The notes under the pieces are model-generated. The model saw only the letters and a list, made by a program, of their open reading frames with translations. It was not told where the DNA came from and ran no database searches. Made by a program: the position numbers and the translations under genes. Shown piece by piece: positions 15,910-22,838 of a stretch of 46,161 bases of DNA (its first letter is position 1; the number at the start of each line of letters is the position of its first letter). This stretch comes from Pseudomonas sp. UMAB-08 (GTDB lineage Bacteria > Pseudomonadota > Gammaproteobacteria > Pseudomonadales > Pseudomonadaceae): positions 334,211 to 380,371 of the forward strand of contig NZ_LT607414.1 of NCBI RefSeq assembly GCF_900095225.1, in the 5' to 3' direction.

Positions 15910-17526
15910 TCATCCAGGGTATGGAGGTTCAGGCGGCGTATCCTTTTCCGGAATCTCGGTCATGGTCGCCTCGGTCAGTAGCAGGATGCTGGCGACCGAG
16001 ACGGCGTTTTCCAACGCAATACGCACGACTTTTGTCGGATCGATGATCCCGGCTTCATACATATCCACGTAACAATTGGCCGACGCGTCGAAGCCGACAT
16101 TTCCCGGCTCCGCGAGCATCCGTGCGACGACGACCCCAGCGTCCACCGCCGAATTTTCCGCGATGACTCGGGCGGGTGCTTCCAAAGCACGGCGAAGAAT
16201 CTGTAACCCGGTTTTTACATCACCCTCATAGAGGGCCTCTTCTGCCGCAATAATCGGCACGGCCTTGAGCAGTGCCAGGCCGCCACCGGGGACGGTGCCT
16301 TCGGCAATCGCCGCCTTGGTCGCTGAAATGGCGTCGTCCAGAGCATCCTTGCGCGCCTTCATTTCCGCTTCGGTGGGTGCACCCACCCGGATCACCGCGA
16401 CGCCGCCAGACAACTTGGCCAAGCGCTCCAGCAATTTCTCACGATCATAATCGCTGGTCGTCGCGTCGACTTGCTGGCGGATCTGTTGCAGCCGGGTTTC
16501 AATCGCCTTGTGCGTGCCCGCGCCACCAATCAGGGTGGTGTTATCTTTTTGCACCACCACGCGATGAGCTCGCCCCAGCTGGCTCAACTCCACGTGCTCC
16601 AGGCTAATGCCTAACTCGCTGGAAATTACCGTGGCCCCTGTTAGAACGGCAATATCCTGCAGCATTTCTTTACGGCGATCACCGAAGCCGGGCGCCTTGA
16701 TCGCCACGGCGCGCAATACGCCGCGGATCTGGTTGACGATCAGAGTGGTCAACGCCTCGCCTTCGATGTCGTCGGCGATCAAGACCAGCGGCTGGCCGCT
16801 TTTCGCGATCATTTCAAGCAACGGGATAAGGTCTTTGAGTACGCCAATCTTGTGGTCACAGAGCAACAGGTAGGCATCTTCGAGCTCAACCTGCATCTTG
16901 TCGGCATCTGTCACGAAATACGGTGAAACATAACCTCTGTCGAAACGCATCCCCTCGACCACCTCGACCACTGTTTCGGTGGTTTTGGATTCCTCGACGC
17001 TGACCACGCCTTCAACACCGACCTTCTCCAGGGCGTTAGCAACCAGCTCGCCAATGGTCGCATCGTTGTGGGCTGAAAGGGTCGCTACCTGGGCCTTTTC
17101 CTTGAGCGTGCTGACGGGACGGGATTGCGCAGCCAGTGATTGCACTGCCAGCAACAGGCCTCGGTCCAATCCACGCTTGAGGTCTATGGCACTGGCACCT
17201 GCGACCACATTGCGTACACCGTCGGCAAAGATCGCATGGGCCAGCACCGTTGAGGTGCTGGTGCCATCCCCCACCGCTTCACCGGTACGTTCAGCCGCTT
17301 GGCGCAACATCTGCGCACCGAGGTTTTCCTCCGGATCCTGCAGGTCCACCTGTTTGGCAATGGTCACCCCATCGTTACAGACGATCGGCGTGCCCCATTT
17401 TTTCTGAATCAATACTGATTTCGACTTGGGTCCGAGCGTCACGCGGATGGCGTCCGCGAGTTGAGTCGCGCCACACAGGATTTTTTCGCGGGCGGCGGCG
17501 CGGAACAAAATTTTGCTGTGAGCCAT
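15910..17526 (-). CDS. groEL: Chaperonin GroEL, second-type paralogue
   Basis: This 538-residue protein has clear full-length GroEL features: VTLGPKSKSVLIQKKWGTP, GDGTSTSTVLAHAI with the ATPase Asp, and VPGGGLALLKAV. The C-terminus ends EIPEKDTPPEPPYPG in place of the usual Gly-Gly-Met repeat tail that lines the cavity floor. There is no groES beside it, whereas housekeeping genes sit as groES-groEL, so this is an accessory chaperonin that would have to borrow GroES. The leader of about 36 bases from an ANR box (17597-17610) indicates induction under low oxygen rather than by heat; no CIRCE-type repeat was seen. Confidence 0.92.
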   Translation of the reverse strand: MAHSKILFRAAAREKILCGATQLADAIRVTLGPKSKSVLIQKKWGTPIVCNDGVTIAKQVDLQDPEENLGAQMLRQAAERTGEAVGDGTSTSTVLAHAIFADGVRNVVAGASAIDLKRGLDRGLLLAVQSLAAQSRPVSTLKEKAQVATLSAHNDATIGELVANALEKVGVEGVVSVEESKTTETVVEVVEGMRFDRGYVSPYFVTDADKMQVELEDAYLLLCDHKIGVLKDLIPLLEMIAKSGQPLVLIADDIEGEALTTLIVNQIRGVLRAVAIKAPGFGDRRKEMLQDIAVLTGATVISSELGISLEHVELSQLGRAHRVVVQKDNTTLIGGAGTHKAIETRLQQIRQQVDATTSDYDREKLLERLAKLSGGVAVIRVGAPTEAEMKARKDALDDAISATKAAIAEGTVPGGGLALLKAVPIIAAEEALYEGDVKTGLQILRRALEAPARVIAENSAVDAGVVVARMLAEPGNVGFDASANCYVDMYEAGIIDPTKVVRIALENAVSVASILLLTEATMTEIPEKDTPPEPPYPG

Positions 17527-17596
17527 CAGGGTGCTCTCCTCTGCTGTCCAGTGACTGACGATGACTTTCAGCCTCTATGAAACAGCTCGCTACCCT

Positions 17597-17610
17597 TTGA
17601 CTTTTATCAA
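17597..17610 (-). promoter_or_regulatory. ANR/FNR box for groEL
   Basis: Read on the plus strand as TTGACTTTTATCAA, a full match. The centre is 77 bases from the groEL start, ideal for a class II site. It lies between the end of the alcohol dehydrogenase gene and groEL. Confidence 0.75.
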
Positions 17611-17643
17611 TAAAGACGCACCCCCCAGCGCGGTGCCTTTGAC

Positions 17644-18627
17644 TCAGGGCACCAGCACCGCAGCCCCCTCGAACCGGCCTGCACGAAGGTCCGCCAGCGC
17701 TTGGTTGGCGTCGGTCAGGGGGTAGCGATGGGTGCGAGTGACGATGCCGATTTTCGGCACCAGTTGCAGGAAATCCAGACCGTCGCGACGGGTCAGGTTA
17801 GCGACCGACAGCAAGGCCCGCTCTTCCCAGAGCAGTGCGTAAGGAAAACTCGGGATATCGCTCATGTGAATGCCTGCGCACACCACTCGCCCACCCTTGC
17901 GCACAGCCTTGAGGGCAAGAGGCACGAGCGCCCCGACCGGAGCAAAAATGATCGCCACATCCAGCAAGTCCGGAGGGGATTGATCCGCATTGCCGGCCCA
18001 CGTAGCACCCAGCTGTCTGGCGAAGTCCTGTGTGGCGGTATCGCCCGGACGCGTGAAGGCGTATACCGAACGGTCCTGCCATTTGACGACCTGCGCCAGA
18101 ATGTGTGCCGCAGCGCCGAACCCATACAAACCGACCCGCTCGCCTTCGCCTCCCATCACCAATGCTCGCCAGCCGATCAAACCCGCGCACAGCAGGGGTG
18201 CAAGCGACTCATCGCTCCCTGCCTCGCCCAGCGGAAATACATAGTGAGCCTCGGCGATGACCGAAGTCGCAAAGCCGCCATCAAGCGTATAACCGGTAAA
18301 CAGTGGGCGATCACACAGATTCTCGCGGTGTCCGATGCAATAAGGACACACGCCACAGGTATGGCCCAGCCACGGCACCCCGACACGCTCGCCTATCGAC
18401 AACCCGATCACGCCAGGGCCAATAGCATCGATCCGTCCTACGATTTCGTGGCCCGGAATGATAGGGAGGTGCGGATCGGGCAACTCTCCGTCGACGACAT
18501 GCAGGTCGGTGCGACACACACCACATGCGGTTACCTTGATCCGTATCTGACCCTGACCGGGTTGCCGGTCCGGAAGCTCGGTCCATTCCAGAGCTGAACC
18601 TGGCGTTTTCAACACCATAGCGTGCAT
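17644..18627 (-). CDS. Zinc-dependent alcohol dehydrogenase family protein
   Basis: This 327-residue medium-chain dehydrogenase has catalytic zinc ligands C38 (CGVCRTDLH), H60 with E61 (PGHE) and the later Cys in LAPLLCAG, and structural zinc cysteines C91, C94, C97 and C105. The Rossmann glycine motif reads GLYGFGAAAH (usually GxGxxG, so slightly altered). It belongs to the AdhA/AdhP-like branch that oxidises short alcohols or reduces aldehydes with NAD(H). GAGGT precedes the ATG at 18627. It lies 48 bases after the membrane-protein gene and is probably in the same unit under the box at 19315-19328. Under hypoxia it could re-oxidise NADH; this is inference. Confidence 0.88.
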   Translation of the reverse strand: MHAMVLKTPGSALEWTELPDRQPGQGQIRIKVTACGVCRTDLHVVDGELPDPHLPIIPGHEIVGRIDAIGPGVIGLSIGERVGVPWLGHTCGVCPYCIGHRENLCDRPLFTGYTLDGGFATSVIAEAHYVFPLGEAGSDESLAPLLCAGLIGWRALVMGGEGERVGLYGFGAAAHILAQVVKWQDRSVYAFTRPGDTATQDFARQLGATWAGNADQSPPDLLDVAIIFAPVGALVPLALKAVRKGGRVVCAGIHMSDIPSFPYALLWEERALLSVANLTRRDGLDFLQLVPKIGIVTRTHRYPLTDANQALADLRAGRFEGAAVLVP

Positions 18628-18675
18628 CGGGTTACCTCGACGGTCCTTTAACCTGCGTTATTGCGTGAGGTGCAC

Positions 18676-19161
18676 TCAGTGGCCCAGCACCGTCTGCGCC
18701 TCGGCGATTTCAGCCGTCGTGCCGTGCACCATCAACAGGTATTTGTCAGCCTTGAGGGCGGTCTCGTATTTGATGATTTCGTCATTGGACACACCGACCC
18801 GGGACAAGGCCGCGCCCAACGCCGAAAGCCCCCCGACCACCAAGGCGCCCTCCAGTGCTCCCACCAGCAATGAAACCACCGGCCCGGCCAAGGCAACGAC
18901 CCCCAGACCCGGCAGGAGGAAAACCGCGGGACCGATCAGCATGCCCCAGATGCTCCCCCAAAAAGCACCGATTCCACCCCAGGTTTTCACGCGATCCCCC
19001 AACGTATAGAAACCTACCGGGTGCTCCTCGCTGTGATAACCCTTGCCGACGAGAGACAGTTTCTTGACGTCGAAACCGGACTTGCTCAAAAGGCGAATAG
19101 CCTCTTCCGCATCGGCGTGGCTGTCAAAAATATACACCGATGGATTGCTCGATGCTGTCAT
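18676..19161 (-). CDS. DUF1269-like stress membrane protein with glycine-rich core
   Basis: This 161-residue protein has an N-terminal soluble part (SVYIFDSHADAEEAIRLLSK) resembling the GSP17M/DUF1269 start, then a glycine/alanine-rich hydrophobic stretch (about 62-118, GGIGAFWGSIWGMLIGPAVF) likely to form paired membrane helices of glycine-zipper type, and a C-terminal domain (KADKYLLMVHGT). The chosen start MTASSNPSV has AAGGGGG 5 bases upstream; the frame extends further to 19269 without such support. The function is unknown; related proteins are often general-stress or low-oxygen induced. Confidence 0.7.
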   Translation of the reverse strand: MTASSNPSVYIFDSHADAEEAIRLLSKSGFDVKKLSLVGKGYHSEEHPVGFYTLGDRVKTWGGIGAFWGSIWGMLIGPAVFLLPGLGVVALAGPVVSLLVGALEGALVVGGLSALGAALSRVGVSNDEIIKYETALKADKYLLMVHGTTAEIAEAQTVLGH

Positions 19162-19314
19162 GGTGACCCCCTTACATGGACTCGATTGAACAGAGACTGT
19201 GAGGGTCCAAAGCACTCGACCCCTTGGGTGAGCCAGCCAGCGATGACGTGCATGCACGACGTTTCGCATGGGGCTGGCTTTGGGCGAGATTACGCCGCGA
19301 GCAATGGAGTGGAC

Positions 19315-19328
19315 TTGATAAAAATCAG
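19315..19328 (-). promoter_or_regulatory. ANR-like box for the DUF1269-like/adh unit
   Basis: TTGATAAAAATCAG has one mismatch in the last base. The centre is 160 bases from the DUF1269-like start; a class II start site near 19280 gives a leader of about 119 bases. It also sits 50 bases past the end of the FlxA-like gene. Confidence 0.55.
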
Positions 19329-19377
19329 AAAGACGGCTTGTCTCGCCCCAACAGGCGCTAACCCAAGTGACCTGATG

Positions 19378-19839
19378 TCAGGCGCTGGTATTGACCAACG
19401 AACCCGAAGCACTGCCGCTTGCACTCTTGACAGCCTGTGCCAATGCACTGGTAGCTGCCACCAACTGGCTGTTGGTCGCCGCCACCTGAGACTGTGCCTG
19501 AGCGACTGCCGCTGCCTTGGCGTCTGAAGACGCGTTGCCTTTTTGTGCCGCAGCGAGAGCCTTCATTTGTACTTCCAGCTGCTTTTGCAACTGGGCAATC
19601 TGCTTTTTCAGTTGTTTCACAATGTCAGATTCAGTGCTGCTACTGCTACTGCTTGCACCGGTGCCGCCGGCCTTAGTGGCGCCTTTGGCCGCAGTGCCGC
19701 TCGAGGCTGATGCTGATGCTGATGCTGATGCTGTAGCGCCGCTTTTGTCGGTTGATTCGCTGCTATCAACAGAAGACGTCTTAGCGGTGCCGGTAGTCGC
19801 TGTCGCATAGTTGATCGTTACGCTGCTGATACTGACCAT
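19378..19839 (-). CDS. FlxA-like low-complexity protein
   Basis: This 153-residue protein starts MVSISSVTINYATATTGT. A Ser/Ala/Thr-rich linker with a repeated Ser-Ala run (about 37-46) and a poly-Ser patch follows, then a coiled coil (SDIVKQLKKQIAQLQKQLEV, from about 71) and an Ala/Gln-rich tail. The coiled coil and composition fit the FlxA-like family, whose function is poorly known. The ribosome site is weak. There is no ANR box directly upstream; the 226-base gap to the next gene shows nothing else I recognise. Confidence 0.6.
   Translation of the reverse strand: MVSISSVTINYATATTGTAKTSSVDSSESTDKSGATASASASASASSGTAAKGATKAGGTGASSSSSSTESDIVKQLKKQIAQLQKQLEVQMKALAAAQKGNASSDAKAAAVAQAQSQVAATNSQLVAATSALAQAVKSASGSASGSLVNTSA
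19706..19733. repeat. Hexanucleotide tandem repeat inside the FlxA-like gene
   Basis: GCTGAT is repeated four full times plus four further bases. On the coding strand it encodes alternating Ser-Ala. Because the unit is six bases, slippage would change length without changing frame. Confidence 0.8.
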
Positions 19840-20065
19840 TACGTCTCAACTTTATAAAAGGGGTTACGTGCGTATCGGCACAATCCTGGAAATATTTAGA
19901 AATGTCTGATCTTCTGAACACTCCATTGCGCCTGCAAAAACACCTCGCGATCAACCCACTGCGCAACGAGACACTGCCCCACAGCACCCGGCCCTTGCCC
20001 TTGCCCCACCCTCGCCTAATGCGCTGAATACGGAGAACAGGGCAGAGGCGAAAAATCAGGCTTGT

Positions 20066-20365
20066 CTACTGCTCATCAATGATCACCTGAGCTTTCTTCG
20101 CTGCGGCGGTCGCGTATTCGTAGCAAATCCAGAAGTCATGTTCGTTGACCGAATTTGAGCCTTCAAGATTCTCCAGGCATCTCGTCAGGGCGTGTTTTAT
20201 GCGCCCGTCATCGAAAACGATGCGTGCAGCCTCCTCGCCATCTTCTGAGCGAATCACTTCCTCAAGTTGGGTTATTTGCTTGATCTTGTCCCGGAGGACG
20301 TCCTTGGCGGAAGAGTCTCGCCCTGTAATTTTCGTCCATTGATGGTCAACCAGTTTGTCTTTCAT
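20066..20365 (-). CDS. Small hypothetical protein
   Basis: This 99-residue acidic, mostly helical protein has KQITQLEEVIRSEDGEEAAR and a C-terminal helix with WICYEYATAAAKKAQ. GGAGA 4 bases before the ATG supports the start. It follows the DUF3079 gene by 95 bases on the same strand and may share its ANR-driven transcript. There is no membrane segment or known motif; I do not recognise a family. Confidence 0.6.
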   Translation of the reverse strand: MKDKLVDHQWTKITGRDSSAKDVLRDKIKQITQLEEVIRSEDGEEAARIVFDDGRIKHALTRCLENLEGSNSVNEHDFWICYEYATAAAKKAQVIIDEQ

Positions 20366-20460
20366 CAGATCTCCTCAATCCAGCCCGATGCCGGAAGCTA
20401 ATGAAATAGTCCATAACCACCCCTGGCGCCAGTCGACGCGACAGCCGCCATCATCTGCAC

Positions 20461-20676
20461 TCAGCTACGCGAATCATCCGACGGTTTATCTGTCGCGATT
20501 AACGGGTCGATGCCCCAGTCACCGTGTAAATACCAATCGTCTCCGATCATCTCCGCCGGATGCATTGTGCGATCAGAACCGTTCCCGCACGCCATGGAAC
20601 TTGTCGGACAGTATCTGTCGCACCCCCAGCAAATGCGCTCGGGGTGTTTCGGGTGGATGGGAAAATTCTTGGCCAT
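20461..20676 (-). CDS. DUF3079 domain small cysteine protein
   Basis: This 71-residue protein has the DUF3079 signature: basic start MAKNFPIHPKHPERICWGCD, four cysteines C16, C19, C23 and C30 (CWGCDRYCP...C) and HPAEMIGDDWY. The cysteines probably bind one zinc or an iron-sulfur group. Function unknown. The ANR box 20738-20751 is centred 69 bases upstream, giving a leader of about 27 bases, so it is the first gene of a short leftward unit. Confidence 0.75.
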   Translation of the reverse strand: MAKNFPIHPKHPERICWGCDRYCPTSSMACGNGSDRTMHPAEMIGDDWYLHGDWGIDPLIATDKPSDDSRS

Positions 20677-20737
20677 GCCTATCCCCAGATAACGTTTAGG
20701 AGTGCCTCCAACCTAGAGCGCCTGGGCGAAAATGCAC

Positions 20738-20751
20738 TTGATACAAATCAA
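20738..20751 (-). promoter_or_regulatory. ANR/FNR box for the DUF3079 gene
   Basis: TTGATACAAATCAA is a full consensus match at class II distance (predicted start site near 20703). Confidence 0.8.
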
Positions 20752-20755
20752 GAAC

Positions 20756-20773
20756 CACGAATTAAGATTCGTG
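20756..20773. repeat. Inverted repeat next to the ANR box
   Basis: CACGAAT and ATTCGTG form 7-base arms around TAAG, starting 5 bases from the ANR box. It could be a second operator or a hairpin; there is no T-run. It lies in the 375-base gap 20677-21051, which otherwise holds the two flanking promoters and no gene. Confidence 0.4.
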
Positions 20774-20793
20774 CGTCACACCGTGACACTGAC

Positions 20794-20806
20794 GAAGCTA
20801 AGCTTC
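20794..20806. repeat. Short perfect palindrome in the DUF3079-ftr gap
   Basis: GAAGCT-A-AGCTTC is a perfect inverted repeat with a single central base, 55 bases upstream of the DUF3079 box and about 170 bases before the ftr promoter. It is of operator size, but no regulator can be assigned. Confidence 0.3.
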
Positions 20807-20972
20807 CCTGTAGTGAAGGGGCTCGCAGGATGGTCAGCGTCAGCGATTCGCCGAGACCGGGTTTCACCCAGCACCCGCTGACGGTTCATGCGGCCTCCCA
20901 AATGTTCGACAGCGTCGACCGCGCCGTGCGTTTTCGAAAACTCTCCGCTTTATAAACTCGATCACTCCAAAA

Positions 20973-20991
20973 ATTGACGCTAATCATTATT
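20973..20991 (+). promoter_or_regulatory. Overlapping Fur-like and ANR-like operators of the ftr operon
   Basis: The 19 bases match the classic Fur box at 13 positions, mostly in the right part (GCTAATCATTATT). TTGACGCTAATCAT (20974-20987) overlaps it and matches the ANR consensus except for the last base. A -10-like TAGACT at 21010-21015 puts the start site near 21022, which is -41.5 from the ANR-like centre and 30 bases before ftrA. Iron repression by Fur is expected from the operon function; ANR input is inferred. Confidence 0.55.
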
Positions 20992-21051
20992 ATTCGCAAG
21001 AAAGCTTCCTAGACTAGGGCCCTTACTCCTCAGTGCCCTCAGGAAGACCTC

Positions 21052-21582
21052 ATGCGCGCCCCCTTTTCGCTGTCATTCGCCCTGCTCTTGCTTGCACCGC
21101 TTGCCCACGCCAAGGAATACCCGATCGGGGAACCTCAGTCATGCCCAGGGCTGGAAGTCGGAGCGGTGTACTTGCAACCGATCGAGATGGCACCTGCCGG
21201 AATGATGCGGGCCACTGCGGACTCCGATGTTCACCTGGAAGCCGATATTCGGGCCACTGCTGACAATCGCCAGGGCTTTCAGGAAGGCAGTTTCGTGCCC
21301 TACCTCAATGTCTCTTTCAATCTGAAAAAACAGGGTAGCGAGTCGGAAATCAACGGTGATTTCCATGCGATGGTGGCCAATGACGGTCCGCACTATGGTG
21401 ACAATGTAAAGCTGCTCGGCCCTGGTAAATACCAACTGACTTTCACCGTTATGCCGCCCAGCGGTCATGCGTCCCTCGGGCGTCATACCGACAAGGAAAC
21501 AGGTGTGGAGCCCTGGTTTGAACGCTGCGAACTGCACTACACGTTCATCTATGCCGGCATTGGCAAAAAAGGTGGCTATTGA
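21052..21582 (+). CDS. ftrA: Periplasmic iron-binding protein of P19/FtrA type
   Basis: This 176-residue protein has a clear signal peptide (about 1-20, ending AHA before KEYPIGE). The mature part is an all-beta P19 (Tpd) domain with the metal-site Met and His residues in EMAPAGMMRATADSDVHLEA and the conserved GDFHAMVANDGPHYGDNVKL. In Bordetella and Campylobacter relatives this protein binds iron (with copper) for delivery to an FTR1-type permease. AGGAAG 5 bases upstream supports the start. It is the first gene of ftrABCD; the next ATG follows its stop directly. Confidence 0.88.
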   Translation: MRAPFSLSFALLLLAPLAHAKEYPIGEPQSCPGLEVGAVYLQPIEMAPAGMMRATADSDVHLEADIRATADNRQGFQEGSFVPYLNVSFNLKKQGSESEINGDFHAMVANDGPHYGDNVKLLGPGKYQLTFTVMPPSGHASLGRHTDKETGVEPWFERCELHYTFIYAGIGKKGGY

Positions 21583-21960
21583 ATGAACCGCCTTCCGCCT
21601 GCGCCGCGTGGCCCAGGGAGGTTCGCCCGGATTCGCCCGTACGTTGCCTGGTTGATTCTGGTCTGGACGGGCACGCCATTGACTGCCTACGCCGAGTTAC
21701 CCAGCTACGAACTGAGCCTGAACGACGGACACTTTACCCCCGCCTTGTTGGAGGTGCCTGCCGGACAGCGCTTCAAGATCGTTCTGAAAAACATTGGTAA
21801 CGGTCCAGCAGAGTTCGAGAGCACGCCGTTGCGGGTTGAAAAGGTCCTGTCGCCGGGGGTGACAACCTTCGTTGTCATTCACCCCCTCAGACCTGGTCAC
21901 TATCCGTTTTTCGACGAGTTCAATCCGCAATTACCAGAGGGCGGCATCCTCGCCAAGTAG
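21583..21960 (+). CDS. ftrB: Periplasmic cupredoxin-domain protein of the Ftr system
   Basis: This 125-residue protein has a signal peptide (about 1-38, ending AYA before ELPSY). One cupredoxin-like domain follows with EVPAGQRFKIVLKNIGNGPA and EFESTPLRVEKVLSPG, the pattern of EfeO/FtrB-type cupredoxins. The classical Cys-His-Met copper ligands are not all visible, as is usual in this branch. The proposed role is oxidation or hand-over of ferrous iron to the permease. The ATG abuts the ftrA stop. Confidence 0.85.
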   Translation: MNRLPPAPRGPGRFARIRPYVAWLILVWTGTPLTAYAELPSYELSLNDGHFTPALLEVPAGQRFKIVLKNIGNGPAEFESTPLRVEKVLSPGVTTFVVIHPLRPGHYPFFDEFNPQLPEGGILAK

Positions 21961-21983
21961 CCAGGGCGCGCACGGAGTTTTTC

Positions 21984-22838
21984 ATGAATCAATCAATGTT
22001 CATCGTCTGGCGTGAAAGCGTCGAGGCGCTGCTGGTGATCGGCATTCTCCAGGCCTGGGTCAGCCAACAAAGCCAAGGCAATCGCCTGGCCAGATACTTA
22101 TGGACCGGGGTCACTCTGGGAGTGTTGCTGTCGGGGTTGTTGGCGGCGCTGATTCTGTTTGCCGGAGAAGCCATGAGTGGATCAGCCAACGAATGGTTCC
22201 AGGCCGCACTGGCATTGATTGCCAGCCTGTTGATCGTGCAAATGGTCAGCTGGATGCACCGTCATGGACGCACCCTCAAGCATGATCTACGGCGCCACGC
22301 CGATAGCCACCTGGCTCGGCAAGGTGGCCTTGGTCTGTTGCTGCTGGCGATGCTCGCGGTCAGCCGCGAAGGCAGCGAAACCGTGGTGTTCCTCTACGGC
22401 GCTGGAGCTCGGTTGCGCGGCCCGCAGCTCGGACTGTTCGCGGTCGGTGGGGTATCGGGACTGGTGCTGGCAACGTTGACCATCTCCCTGCTGCACAGCA
22501 GCCGCCGATTCATTTCATGGCACAGGTTCTTTGTGATCAGCGAAACCATTCTGCTCATGCTCGGCGCAGCCTTGTTGGTCAGCGGCACCGAGCGGATCGG
22601 CGGCCAACTGCTCGCTATGGATCTGCCTGAAGTGGTTTATAGAGGCGTTGGTGAAGCCCTCTGGGACAGCAGCGAGTTGCTGAGTGACAGCCACGGGCTG
22701 GGTGGCTTCCTCGCCGGTTTTACAGGTTACAGGGCGACCCCCAGTTGCCTGACATTACTGGTGTTGGTCGGCTACTGGCTGGCCGTCGGCGGCTGGTTAC
22801 GGCAACGCGCTACGGGGAAAATCCCATGCCCGAGCTGA
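21984..22838 (+). CDS. ftrC: FTR1-family iron permease
   Basis: This 284-residue inner-membrane protein with about seven segments carries both iron-passage motifs REXXE: RESVE (10-14) in the first helix and REGSE (128-132) in the fourth. These define the FTR1/EfeU superfamily. GGAG 6 bases before the ATG supports the start. Its 3' end overlaps ftrD by 13 bases, so the two are coupled. Confidence 0.92.
   Translation: MNQSMFIVWRESVEALLVIGILQAWVSQQSQGNRLARYLWTGVTLGVLLSGLLAALILFAGEAMSGSANEWFQAALALIASLLIVQMVSWMHRHGRTLKHDLRRHADSHLARQGGLGLLLLAMLAVSREGSETVVFLYGAGARLRGPQLGLFAVGGVSGLVLATLTISLLHSSRRFISWHRFFVISETILLMLGAALLVSGTERIGGQLLAMDLPEVVYRGVGEALWDSSELLSDSHGLGGFLAGFTGYRATPSCLTLLVLVGYWLAVGGWLRQRATGKIPCPS

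Noticed and set aside
19781..19987. Minus-strand frame of 68 codons upstream of the FlxA-like gene
   Set aside because: Overlaps the FlxA-like start in another frame, no ribosome site, arginine/cysteine-rich chance composition.
131..20751. Integrated genomic island with integrase, att sites or transposase
   Set aside because: No integrase, transposase, tRNA end or direct repeats were found at either edge; base use does not visibly differ from the nar part.
20560..20955. Plus-strand frame of 131 codons over the DUF3079 gene and ANR box
   Set aside because: It overlaps a recognised gene on the other strand and its operator; no ribosome site or family.
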